Shown here: positions 44,765 through 55,389 of the stretch, piece after piece | Numbering within the stretch: the first letter of the stretch is position 1 | How the letters are laid out: the number at the start of each line of letters is the position of its first letter | NCBI GenBank assembly: GCA_015680685.1 | Contig: MNCI01006590.1 | Coordinates: forward strand, 21,870-85,869 | DNA: 64,000 nt | Direction of reading: 5' to 3' | Source of the DNA: Gnetum montanum | Taxonomy: Eukaryota > Streptophyta > Gnetopsida > Gnetales > Gnetaceae | Program-made: the position numbers and the translations under genes | The notes under the pieces: generated by a model | What the model saw: the letters and a program-made list of their open reading frames with translations, nothing else | What the model was told of the DNA's origin: nothing | Database searches by the model: none

Positions 44765-46420
44765 TCAATACCACGAGGTAGCCACCTTAGCATTTGTGAT
44801 AGCAAGGGGAGCGGGCGACATAGGTAACCACCACGGACACACTTTAGAGAGGATAGTATGGTTGATTTTAATGTTAGTCCAGTCAATGCAAGTGTGTAGA
44901 ATTTGCCAGGCCCTCCAAATGCTTTTGAAAACATGAGATCCGGGAAGAATGATAGTGAGGGGGGAAAGGATCCAATTGACGAAATGGATGCCTTTCCAGA
45001 AGGGCTTATTTTTAGGAAATGCTTGATGAAGCCTTAATTGGAGGAGGGTCCCTATAATATCTGAGGCATCTAAATGTTGTACCAACCACTTAGCAACCAG
45101 GGTAATTCCTTGCTTATAGGAGTTCAAAAGGCCTAAGCCACCCTTATTCTTGGGGAGAGTAACAATAGTCCAAGCGACACGATGAAAGCCTTTTTGAGAG
45201 TCCTTGGAGGACCACATAAAGTCACGGAATAACCGTTCTAGCTTCTGGTAGGCAGCTTGGGAGGGGGCCCAACACGAAGAGTAATACACATGGGTGGACG
45301 CGCATATGGACTTACAAACAAGGTATTTACCCGCAAGTGTGAGGGGTTTAGTTTTCCATTTGTCGAGTTTCTTTTGAATTCGATGAATAACTTGCTCCCA
45401 AAGGATAGATGTTGAGCCTCTAAAGCGGAAAGGGATTCCCAGAATCTTAACGATGTCTTGATCTTGAAGCTGCTTCCACTTATAGTGGGTCACATGGTTG
45501 TAATTGCCCTTAAAGCTATAAACAGAGGATTTATTCCAGTTAATTATGGAACCTGAGAGTGTGCAATATTGCTCCACCCTTGATAAGAGGCGGTGCAAAT
45601 TGGTGGCTGTGTTTTGAACTAGAAAAAAGGAGTCATCGGCAAAGTGCATATTGAGAAGCTGTTGTTGAGAGGAGGAAAGGCTAACCCCAGTGAGAACTTT
45701 AGTTTTAATGTCCAGGTTAATTTGATGACAAAGAAAGTCTGATGCAATGATAAAGAGATAGGGGGCGAGAGGACAACCTTGGCGCACAGACCTATGTATT
45801 GGAAAGGGAGAGGTAATGCCGAAGGTAGTGGCAATTCTTGCAGTAGCATCTGAGAATAAGCATTTCACCATATGCAAGAACTTGGGTCCAAAACCCAGTT
45901 TGGTCATAGTCTGCAAGATAAAATCCCACTTAATGTTGTCATAAGCCTTGGCATAATCTAGTTTCACTAGGAGAATATCTTGTCCATCATCCTCAGCCCA
46001 CTTGAGACCTTCCCACGCCGCTACCACATTGTCTAAAATATATCTACCAGGAACAAACCCTGTTTGCTGAGGGGATATGATCTGACCGAGAATTTTTTTC
46101 AGCCGTAAGGCAAGGCACTTCGCCCAAATTTTATACACTACATTGAGAAGAGTTATGGGACGCCAATTGGAGATATCGGTTAGATCCCCAGACTTGGGGA
46201 GGAGACGAATTACCCCTTGATTTAGATTGGGCCCAAGGGAACCAGTTAAGAGAGCCTCGTTAATGACCTGCAAAAGATCCTTGCCAACCAAATCCCAATG
46301 ATTTTGAAAAAATTCTACAGGAAACCCATCATAACTAGGAGCCTTTCCTCGACTTAACTTGGAACAAGCCTCCTGTAGCTCCACCAAAGTGATATCAGCA
46401 GGCTTTGTAGCATAGTGGGA
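44765..46420 (-). pseudogene. LINE-B ORF2 reverse transcriptase, catalytic motifs intact
   Basis: An open frame of 540 codons with all LINE RT blocks: GKAPSYDGFPVEFF, WRPITLLNVVYKI, QTGFVPGRYILDNVV, LVKLDYAKAYDNIKWDFI, VRQGCPLAPYLFII, and MHFADDSFFLVQN with both Asp residues. The thumb has LTLAGKYLVCKSICAS and FMWSS. The frame is shifted by one base against the endonuclease part at about 46.40 kb (the frames overlap at 46354-46387), and TGA ends it near 44765. Apart from these two changes it looks functional. Confidence 0.85.
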
Positions 46421-47754
46421 TTAATAAGGCGAGGATAATCAAGGGTGGCAGCCTTGAACGAAGAGATGTCCATTGGGGTAGCTGCAAAAAGGGTTTCGTA
46501 GTGGTTCTTAAGAAAAGAGAGGATACTATTGTGGTCAGTAATGGTGGTACCATCACATGAGATTTTGTCGATAGCATGCAAAGGGGAAGCAGCATTAAGA
46601 TATTTAAAAAATTCCTTACAGTGTTCATCTTGAATATTTAACCAAGTGAGCCGACTTTTAGTTAAGGCACTTTGTGCTCGGTACACTTCCCAATGTTGGA
46701 AGGCAACGCGTGCTCTAGCTAGCTCCTCGTGAACTAGAGTATTGAAGGGATCTTGAGCTAGTTTATTAGTGAGATGTTCAATAGTGAGGTGAATTTTGTT
46801 GTATTCATGTTTGGCTTGAGCAGCCATGGTCTTACCATATGAACGAGCAAAGTTTCGCACTCGACATGAAGCACGATGCCACCAATTAATCCAACCCACC
46901 TGATTTAGGGGCCTAGGTTCAGCATTCCAAAGGTTGGATAGAAGAAGTTGGGCAGTTGGGGAAGAAAAACAGTTGTTGTGTAGTCTGAAAAGATGAAATT
47001 TTTGTCCGTCAGGGCTACCATGAATCTTGATAGATATGGAGATAGGAAGATGGTCGGATAAGGTGGCATGATGATGAACTGTAGTGGCAGAGAAAGCTAG
47101 CCAAAAGGAAAGGGTGGAGAAATAGAACCTATCTAACCTGCTATAGATGCGAGCCTGCCCAAGGCGGAGATTGCTCCAAGTAAATCTATGGAGGGGAACG
47201 CACGTGGAGTTGTCTGCCCCGTCTGAGAGGTAAAATCTTTTCTTAAATGCAGACCAGGCCTGATACTCGAGATTGGGCAATTGAAGAAACGCCCCTCCAA
47301 GCTTATCTTGAGGGAATTCTACCATATTAAAATCTCCTCCGAATATCCAAGGCATTGGAGGGAGAGAAGTTGCAAGTTCATGCCAAAGGAGAGCCCGTTC
47401 TATGGAGTCATTTGGGGCATATATCAAGCAAATGCCAAAAGGGCCATGCCAGGATGAGAAGGTGGCCCAGGAAACTCTATGCCCAGAATCAGAACCACTT
47501 TGAAGGATTTTAGTTTTCCAGTAGGATGACAGGAGAATGGCCGCACCTCCTTTCCCACTTGCATGGGATGTCGCTAGGAGTGAGGAGTGAGGAAGAAACC
47601 AGTGGGCGGAATAGGATAAAAGGTCGGGTGAGATCTTAATTTCTTGAAGGAGAATGAAATCAAAAGCCAAATTAAGACTAGATATAAAGTTGGCTACTCG
47701 CTTCCGTCGAAGCCTATCAGTAAGGCCTCGAACGTTCCAAGAAAGGAGATTCAT
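46354..47754 (-). pseudogene. LINE-B ORF2 endonuclease (EEP) domain and linker
   Basis: ATG at 47754 reads MNLLSWNVRGLTDRLRRKR. Catalytic landmarks follow: FILLQEIKIS (Glu), FGGDFNMVEF (Asp-Asn), YSRLDRFYF, and ATLSDHLPISI (Asp-His). The following linker (WWHRASCRVRNFARSYGK and neighbours) leads to RT. 466 codons without a stop; the break is only the frameshift into RT. Presumably competent domain sequence. Confidence 0.85.
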
Positions 47755-47757
47755 GGG

Positions 47758-47883
47758 NNNNNNNNNNNNNNNNNNNNNNNNNNNNNNNNNNNNNNNNNNN
47801 NNNNNNNNNNNNNNNNNNNNNNNNNNNNNNNNNNNNNNNNNNNNNNNNNNNNNNNNNNNNNNNNNNNNNNNNNNNNNNNNNNN
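47758..47883. other. Assembly gap (126 N)
   Basis: Lies between the end of LINE-B ORF1 and the ORF2 start. Confidence 0.99.
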
Positions 47884-47940
47884 TGAGGGTGGGTCTACTG
47901 GTGGTGTGACTGGGGAACGAGTCTTCTGAGATGCTACAGG

Positions 47941-48447
47941 TTATTTCTTCCTGGCTAGGATAGGACACATCGAGATATGATGCTCGGCCCTGTGATAATA
48001 TCTACACGAGTTTGGAAGGTAAAAATAGTCCACTTTTTGGGTGAAGAGTTTTTCACCAGCAGCGAGGGTTAATGAGATCTTTCGAAGGGCTATATCCAGT
48101 TCAATACAATAACGGCGAATTTGAGTTCCATTGATCGTTGTACAATGCTCGAAAATAATAAGGCCCAGGATGCTAACAATGTCCCTCTCAACAGATGAGA
48201 AAATGAGTGGAAGATTGGGCAGTTCTACGTAACAAGGAATTATATTAAAAACCGAGTCATTGACATTAAAGTCAAAACTCCAAGTGCATGCGATTAAGGT
48301 TGCATTTCTTGTTGGAAAAATTTTTTGAGAGAGAGCCTTTTCAACCTGGGAAGCATCAGATAATTCTACCAAAATGAAATGACGAACGTAGTAACGAGCA
48401 TGAAAAACCTGAATGCCATGGGGCTGCAGGAGGCTATGGATTCCTAA
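47941..48447 (-). pseudogene. LINE-B ORF1, 5'-truncated, DUF4283-like with knuckle remnant
   Basis: The frame can be followed from about 48447 (GIHSLLQPHGIQVFHARYYV) through FILVELSDASQVEKAL and YVELPNLPLIF, the DUF4283 region, to a knuckle SCRYYHRAEHHISMC. The second Cys of CX2CX4HX4C is Tyr, as in LINE-A. Sequence upstream of 48447 has no LINE character, so the element is 5'-truncated, as is usual for target-primed insertion. Confidence 0.7.
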
Positions 48448-48449
48448 TT

Positions 48450-49540
48450 AGTATCATATTCCAATAATCTTTAACTAGTAATCAAAGACCTCATAAACAA
48501 CATTTTGCCTCTATTATGATAACTTGAAACCCAAAAAAAAAAAAATTGATATTATCTTGATTATCTAGAAGGCTTCACATAGATTCAAAAATAAATATGC
48601 CAGGTTTTATGGTATAACAACATCCCATCAATAACAAGACATCTGGCAGAAGGCTTTCCTGACCTCAGTAACAGAACAATAAAAATTAGGAGGAAAACAT
48701 GGGTAGAAGACATGGAATGATTTCATTCAAATAGAATGTAAAAAACCCCATAATAGTTTAACACATAGGAAATTGAAGGTTCCAGATATGTTTTAATTAA
48801 AATCTTATTTTATTAACATAATTTTGTTTACTTATTAAAAACATAATACATAATTTTCTGCTTTTCAGTGTTTAATTTTTTATTGATGTGTTCTTTTTAT
48901 TCATAGGAAAATTGCGATAGATAATTTATGCTATTTAGTATGCTTCCAAACAGCCCTGCAGCGAAATCGGTCACACATTCTGTTCCAGACTTGCACACAT
49001 TCTCAGGGGCTTCCTTCCACAAAATTCTATTGTGTTTCAAATGCTGTGGGTTGGCAAAATACATATTGTTATTCTATATCCACTGAAACATGAAAATGGC
49101 ATTCTCTTTCTAGTTTTGTGAATCATTCGATAGCAACGTCAGTGCTGATTTTTGAGTTTAAATTGTAACCTGCTTTCATTAATGACTGCAATTAATATTC
49201 AAGGCTAGTAAAAATGTATATAAAAACTCTGCAGCTATTCAAATAAACTAAACAAAGCATAATATTTCCATTTTTCAGTTCTTGATAATGTTAAATATTT
49301 ATATGCAAACAACACATGGCAGAACATTTTCATTAGATCAATCATCAAGAATTGAGATGAGCTCTTTCTAAATTTTTAAACATTTATTTCGGAAGGGTCA
49401 TTATAACACGAAATCATCAAGAATAGAGACCAATTCTTTCTAGATTCTTAAATATCTATTTCAAAAGGGAAACATTGCCCTGAGAACTCATTAGCAACTA
49501 CAGTGCTACTTTTCAGCGTAGATTGTAGCTCGCTTCCATG
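48450..49540. other. Spacer and 3' flank of the host gene with small duplications
   Basis: Up to about 49.1 kb nothing is recognised. A block near 49125-49205 resembles 49490-49570 (AGCAAC..CAGTGCT...GCAATTAAT), which covers the gene's last codons. 49338-49405 resembles 49412-49475 (ATCATCAAGAAT...CTTTCTA). So the 3' flank has been duplicated in part. A minus-strand AATAAA at 49388-49383 lies about 160 bases after the stop codon and is the likely poly(A) signal. Confidence 0.5.
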
Positions 49541-49547
49541 GTTGCAA

Positions 49548-52063
49548 TTAATAATTTAACCATCTTTTTCTCCTCAACCTGGCTTCTTCATGATCCTTCT
49601 TCATCTGTTCAACAAGTTTTAGGATATCTGGATTATTGAAACGCTCATGGACATATGGCTTCTCTTCTGCTTGCACTTCCTTAATAGCACTTGGATAGGG
49701 ATTGGGGGGTGCTTTCTTGACCAGTTCCCAAGAAATTTCCTTCAGCCTCTTAAATGCAGCTTTTTTGGCTCTCCTTCCAGCCTTGTACTCCATCTATGTA
49801 TAAAAGACCATTAAATTATTAAATGCCCAAAATTGATGAAAACAAAAATACTACCAAATACCTAAAGATCCTACATATGCATGAATGATGCCACAGTTAA
49901 ACATCATGAAGGGAATATCATCCATTTACACAAACAGTGTTGTGGTTTTCTACCAGGCAGTAGTGTTGAAAGTTGAATACATTATATCGGTACCTACACA
50001 GCACCAACGTACCTCACATCCTTGAGCTGCATAAAGCTACAATCACAAATTTTTGTTTCCAGACTGCTATCTTAAATTTTACATCAAGTATCAGTCAAAA
50101 AGATTTGACATGAGGTGTTCAGTCATTACATTGTTAGTATTTATATTAAACCACCTGCTATATTATGTCACAATTTTGGTCTTTGGACCAATTCAATCCT
50201 TTGATTTAATCACTTTAATGCTTTTGAATTGCTACGTTGTGATTGATGCTTAATGGTCAATCTCTATCATTCCAACAAACACTGATTTTACGGACAACAT
50301 AACTTTACATTCCGAAACATCAAAGAAAAATAAGTAGATAAATAGATATAGCAAAAGTAAAAACAGCAATTAAAATGTTAAAACAAGGAAGAAGTTGAAA
50401 AATGAAGACAACATACATCAGCAATGGAAATTGCTTCTTCTTCACTAAGACCTTCTTCCTTGAGCTCTAAAACTCTTGTAGCAAACACACGTACAGGAGG
50501 TGGATTGAAGTCATTGAACCTGAACAATTTTAAAGATAACAAGGAATCAAAAACAAGATAATTCTAAAACTCCTTTATTTTGAAAAGAAAACCATCTTAT
50601 AGTTGTCACGATGCAGAAAACTAGTCATGCCACAACATTCTTAACCATCATAAACAAAATCATAAATGTGAATTATAGAATTTGATAAATTATCCTCCTT
50701 TTTCATGATGCATAAGCAGATATTTTAAATAGCTATCAATGACTATCCGACACACTTGCCTGCCGTCATCCCTACCCTGAAATAGTTTCTCACTTTCTCT
50801 AAAGCTAAAAAACATTAAAATCCATGCATCACAAAATGGATGATCATCAAATTTTTCTGCCTCTTACATGATAGCTCTATGGTTACGCGGTGGCCATGGG
50901 TAATACGTTAAAACAATCACAAAGGCATAATAGAGTTTCCGAGAGACAAAATATATATAACTTTCAGGCCTGTCCCCATAAATCCCAGATATTTAATTGG
51001 TCAATGTATTTACTTATATCCACTGAGACCCTTTGGTTCTAACAGACTACATCAGTTTCAAAAATTCTTTTCTAAAATTTTTCCATGACTTAGTGTTACC
51101 CGTTGGAAATGGAGCTGTAACATAGGATTTCTATATCAAGAATTTTAGTTAATCTAAGAAATGTTCAAGGTGTTGGTGTTGATGTGTTTTCATTTTGTTT
51201 TACCCCGTCTAGGTTTGCAACAAGCACTGGGCCACAACTCATAAACAGCCACATTGTAATTTGAAGTGAAATTTATGTTCTTCAAAAATTAGTAATATGA
51301 AATCACATGTTAAAGTCCATCTGGAATATATACTGCAACCATAATTTAAATATAAAATTTACAACAATCTGGATGTATAGAGAATAAATCAAACTATGTC
51401 TGCTTAAGAGCCTCTGGGTTTCAGCCCAGTGCCATTTTAATTAAGTTTCCATGTTGCTTCCACGTTGGAGTAGTTTGCCGTTCCATTTGTTATGGCCGTC
51501 GCAAATGCTAATGGACCTATTAAGGATTTATCAGAAAAAAGTTGCGCTTAAGGCCAAATAAATTATGGAATAAAACTTACGTGAGTCAATTATGCGAGGT
51601 CTTGGTTCAAGCCATCAGAAAATCAATAGAAATAGAAACATAGCGACACCAGTTTTAACTGAAATTTTCCCATTAAAATACAGAACGTTTGAAATAAAGA
51701 AAAATATAATTCAGAAACGAACAAGAAAAAAAAATAAACAAGGGGAGTTACCTGAATGATTCAATTGTCAGAGCGTCAGGATGCCTTTGATGAAACACGT
51801 CAACGTACTTGTCCTCCGGAAGTTCGATCTTCTGCGGTCGCATTACCGGAGAAGGAAACACTGGAGGGGGCGCCCTGTGTCACTCGTTGTTGATTCCAGA
51901 GTAAACAATGACACGAAGAAGACGCGAGAATAAATTATTCTTGGAATAATGAAAGGCTAAAATGAAATTACCGTTCCATAGCTTTGAGCCATTTTGGCTC
52001 CGCGATAACCAGACCTTGCACCAATTTCCTCGTCCTATGGAAAAGATCGCCTCTCATTTTCAT
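49548..52063 (-). CDS. mS23: Mitochondrial small-subunit ribosomal protein, mS23 family, 4 exons
   Basis: A host gene. Coding exons on the minus strand: 52063-51972, 51874-51752, 50519-50417 and 49793-49548 (stop TAA at 49550-49548); 187 codons, no breaks. All introns are GT-AG (donors CG|GTAATT, CAG|GTAACT, GAT|GTATGT) and phases agree (2, 2, 0). The product starts MKMRGDLFHRTRKLVQGLV then AEPKWLKAMER, has FNDFNPPPVRVFATRVLELK and EEGLSEEEAISIAD, and then PPNPYPSAIKEVQAEEKPYV with a basic C-terminus (RLRRKRWLNY). The N-terminal RTR..LV...P.W pattern and the PPP-RVF..RVLELKE and NPYPSAIKE segments fit plant mS23 proteins of the mitochondrial ribosome small subunit. The second ATG (52057) is an alternative start. 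No separate long targeting peptide is seen. Confidence 0.75.
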
Positions 52064-52450
52064 TATCAGCTCAGCTCCAAACAGTCTTCCAATCTCCAAT
52101 CTCCACTCCTTACATGCCAAGCAAGAAGAGAACAATGCATTAGGTTTTACAAAACAAATTACCGAGAAAGCTCTCGGAAAGTGGAAAATTTATTCTATAA
52201 TAGTAATGAAATCCCTATCCCTGCAATTGCCCTACTGGATCGATCAATTCACATACACTCACAGAATTATCATTACTACTAACTAGCACGGAAGAAAACC
52301 TACTTTAAATCTATTGCAAACACACACATTAGAGATAGAAATAGTACCTGCACACCGAGCACCAACAGAAACGATGAACCACGATTTGGCAACAGCAAAA
52401 TAAAACCAAATGGCGGGAGAAAAATCTCACGCAAATTGGATCCTCGAACT
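52064..52450 (-). promoter_or_regulatory. 5' region of the mS23-type gene with probable leader intron
   Basis: A donor TGCAG|GTACTA near 52350 and an acceptor ATTGCAG near 52220 suggest a leader intron of about 130 bases upstream of the ATG at 52063. The probable promoter lies around 52.4-52.6 kb, which is more GC-balanced than its surroundings, but I see no clear TATA box. The plus-strand frames at 51962-52286 are shadows of exon 1 and the leader. Confidence 0.4.
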
Positions 52451-52454
52451 TTAA

Positions 52455-54590
52455 AAAAACCCGAACCCTTTTTCAAATTCCGACACTAAACCAGAAGTTC
52501 GTCTTTTAACGTTCCCACAAAATGCGATCGGGTACATTAACCATCACGAAATCGAACGCAGGAACGGTTGCCCTGCTGCTGCTGGACATGTACGGCTATA
52601 AAATGCAATATTACCTGAATAAATGAGAATTAGGGTTGCAATTTGGATTTATTACTGTGAGCTATTTTTTGGTTTAAGTATCGCTGAGAAAATTTTCAGG
52701 TTCTTTTTTCTTTTTTTTTTCACTTTCAGGATAAAATAAATAAATAAATTTAAAATAAAATAAGTTACCTTAGAGTTTTAAGGTTGTTTTCCATAACCAC
52801 CATTTTCAATCCTACTAAAATCATGGTAAATGTGGAATGTTGTAGCTTTCCCTCATCTCCATTGTGTATCATATTAAGCTTATTGTGCAAGTATAGGTGA
52901 CACATTTTTCAAAACAAGTAACATGCAAAAATAACTGCAAAATACAGGAAAATCTTAGAAATGTTCAAACAGACTGTAAAATTCCAAGGTTAATGGACAA
53001 TATAATCATGATCGGCTTCAAAACTAAGAAGGCAAGGATTTCAAACGGAGTAAAGGAGAAAAAAATCATTATATAGTGGTAAATTGATAGTTTTTCTAGT
53101 TTAAATCACACTAATTAGTGTTCATCATAAGTAAACATACAATTAAAATAATATAGTGAAAGTATTTTTTTTCTTCAAAGAGAGTTTTCTTTTCTCTTTA
53201 CAAAAAACACTTTAATAAGAAAAAAACACTTGTAAAAGCGCTTTTAAATAAGGGCAAGGCTTTGATCCTTTTCCTACCCCAAGAGGGGAGATTTTTAGAA
53301 TTGGTCATAAGGAAAAAAACCTTTAAAAGCATCTCAAAAACCATTTAGCTTTTTCTTTAGACTCTCTCTTCGACCATTTAGCTTTTTTTTCTTTTTTTTT
53401 TTGTCCAACATAACATATAGTCAACATGATACATTAAAAGTATTTCATAAGAATATAACCATGTTAGATTAGGATGCTTTACTTAGGATCAAACTTGTGG
53501 CTTGCACATCACAAGCCACATGCTCTAACCACATGAAAAATACCTCGAATCATCCTTGAGTCAGCTATGTTGAAATGCTCAAATAATTGTAATATAGATA
53601 CACCTCAAGATATATAGTTTTATTAGAACTTTATAACTCAACATTGTCTACCAAAATTGAACCCATGACTTCGAGCTTTCAAATCAAAAGTTCTCCAAAA
53701 AAGTTTAAGTTTGCTATATATATTTGGGAGACATCTACCCAACATGGTATACTTGAAGAATTGTAGAGAATTATAATGCCTGAAGTGTAACTCAAACTAA
53801 CAACCTCTCTTAACAAGACAATAAGTTAACTAATTAAGCCACTTATTACTAGTTGTTCACTATTTCCAACATCCCCATCTTTTCCCAAAAAAAAAAATTT
53901 AAAAATCCTTAAAATCTAACCTCAAAATCAATTTAATGTAAAAATCCATCCTTAAAAGCTAACCTCAAAATGAGCTCAATGCTTTGAACATTTTGAATCA
54001 AACCCATGACTTGGAACTTCTGAATCAAGAGTCTTAGCACTAGGCTAACACCTCATTGTTAATGAAACATGTCTCTTCTTTTCATCTTCATCTTAGTACC
54101 TTTTGTTAAAGATACCACTTAAACAAACTCTTCATTATGTTTTACACACACACATATACATATTGTATTTATTATCATCATCATAAATTGTGGTTTATGT
54201 TTATATACCATTGATGAGCAAGAGGTATTCCCTATGCACAACCATATGAATGACAAGCATTCACTAGTGATCCAATCAAATTCCATAGACTTAGTTACCC
54301 AAGTGATTGATATTCTTAAGTAGTGAATTTTGTAATTGCAAAGTTGTTTTCTTCTTAACTCATACTTGTGTGTTATCAATATGTATGATTAAGTGTAGTT
54401 AAGGTATATGGTATAGATCTTTATAATTATTTTTAATACATTTTTATCCTAATGACTAGATGATTGATTAGAGGTTTAACAATTAATTATCTAACTAATC
54501 AACTAATCTAGTAACTAATTATCCTAATGTGAAGTAACTATTCCCACTCTTCATACACTTCCTAAACTAGTGTTAACACTAATGGGTTAC
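52455..54590. other. AT-rich stretch with dispersed short repeats, no gene seen
   Basis: A segment at 53255-53350 (CTTTTCCTACCCCAAGAGGG...) resembles 4290-4400. Phrases of the type AACCCATGACTTCGAGC or AACCCATGACTTGGAAC recur at about 53480, 53660, 53790 and 54000. These are features of old dispersed plant repeats of unknown type. No coding signal. Confidence 0.4.
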
Positions 54591-54599
54591 TAGGTGGCT

Positions 54600-55380
54600 A
54601 TTAGTGGGCATGTACCAATATCCACTGCTAGGATTACCAAGCATTAACACATTATGCTTGAAGTGATCGTGCTCATGTGTTTATGAGAAATAATATTAAT
54701 TACTTAATTATGGATAGTAATGGAAAATGCAAGTAAAATAAAGTGTAGAAAAGTAAAGTTAAACTAGTCTAAGTTCTTCAATGGATATAAAAAATCTTGA
54801 TTTTATTACCATCATGCCAATGTGTTTAGGTACATGGGCATTTGAATAAAACTTCATACAATCTCTTAGATCCACACTATGGGCACTCAAAAGGGAAATA
54901 TTCTAACTTTAGGAAAAAGAAACTGCAAGAGTTCAACTAAGACTATAATTGAAAAAGTGCCATAAATGCAAGGGATACATACATTTATATAGGTTATGAT
55001 TACATCAGCATTGACATATCTATGTTAATGCATCCTACCAAGCATCAATGGGGATATGTTGACGAGGCTGCATTAACAAGTATGCATCAATGTAGCGTGT
55101 CTTATTAATGTATCATCATACTCTCACGATTGACTGAAAACTTATCCTCGAGTGAACAAAAGAGGGATCGAGATTCTCACAAAATTGGGAGGTATGAAAT
55201 TTATTAACTGAAAGACAAACTAACTAACTCTTAACTAACTCTGAGTGCTAGATTGTACATTGTTACAAAAGTAAGTGTCTATTACAACAAAATTAGACAC
55301 TTTACAAAATTTTTAGCAAGTGTCTATAGAATTACCGAAGACATGATGAAGTCTTAAATAGTGCCCGAAGGTGGAGGCTC
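54600..55380 (-). repeat. Possible LTR-like or 3' region of decayed minus-strand element
   Basis: Downstream of the decayed frame below, the minus strand has a non-coding stretch with short internal repeats (TAGTTAGTTAG-type, GACACTT repeated near 55.28-55.33 kb). It looks like LTR or 3' DNA, but I cannot find a partner copy or TG/CA ends in this window. Confidence 0.25.
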
Positions 55381-55389
55381 CTGTTGCTT

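Larger units (their letters stand above)
43608..48447 (-). mobile_element. LINE-B, L1-type, 5'-truncated, well preserved
   Basis: On the minus strand: partial ORF1 (48447 down to 47941), an N gap, then ORF2 with EEP (from 47754), RT and a zinc-binding C-terminus to 43925. About 280 bases of 3' untranslated DNA follow, with an AATAAA near 43630. ORF2 has only one frameshift and one stop that I can see over about 3.8 kb, so it is far younger than LINE-A and LINE-C. I could not find a poly(A) tail or a target duplication, and LINE-C does not resume upstream of 48447. The tail-to-tail contact may therefore be a rearrangement and not a simple insertion. Confidence 0.85.

Noticed and set aside
53465-54060. 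Possible tRNA-derived SINEs (AACCCATGAC... phrases that resemble a B box)
   Set aside because: No A box at the right distance, no defined ends, and the phrases differ too much between copies to support a SINE call.
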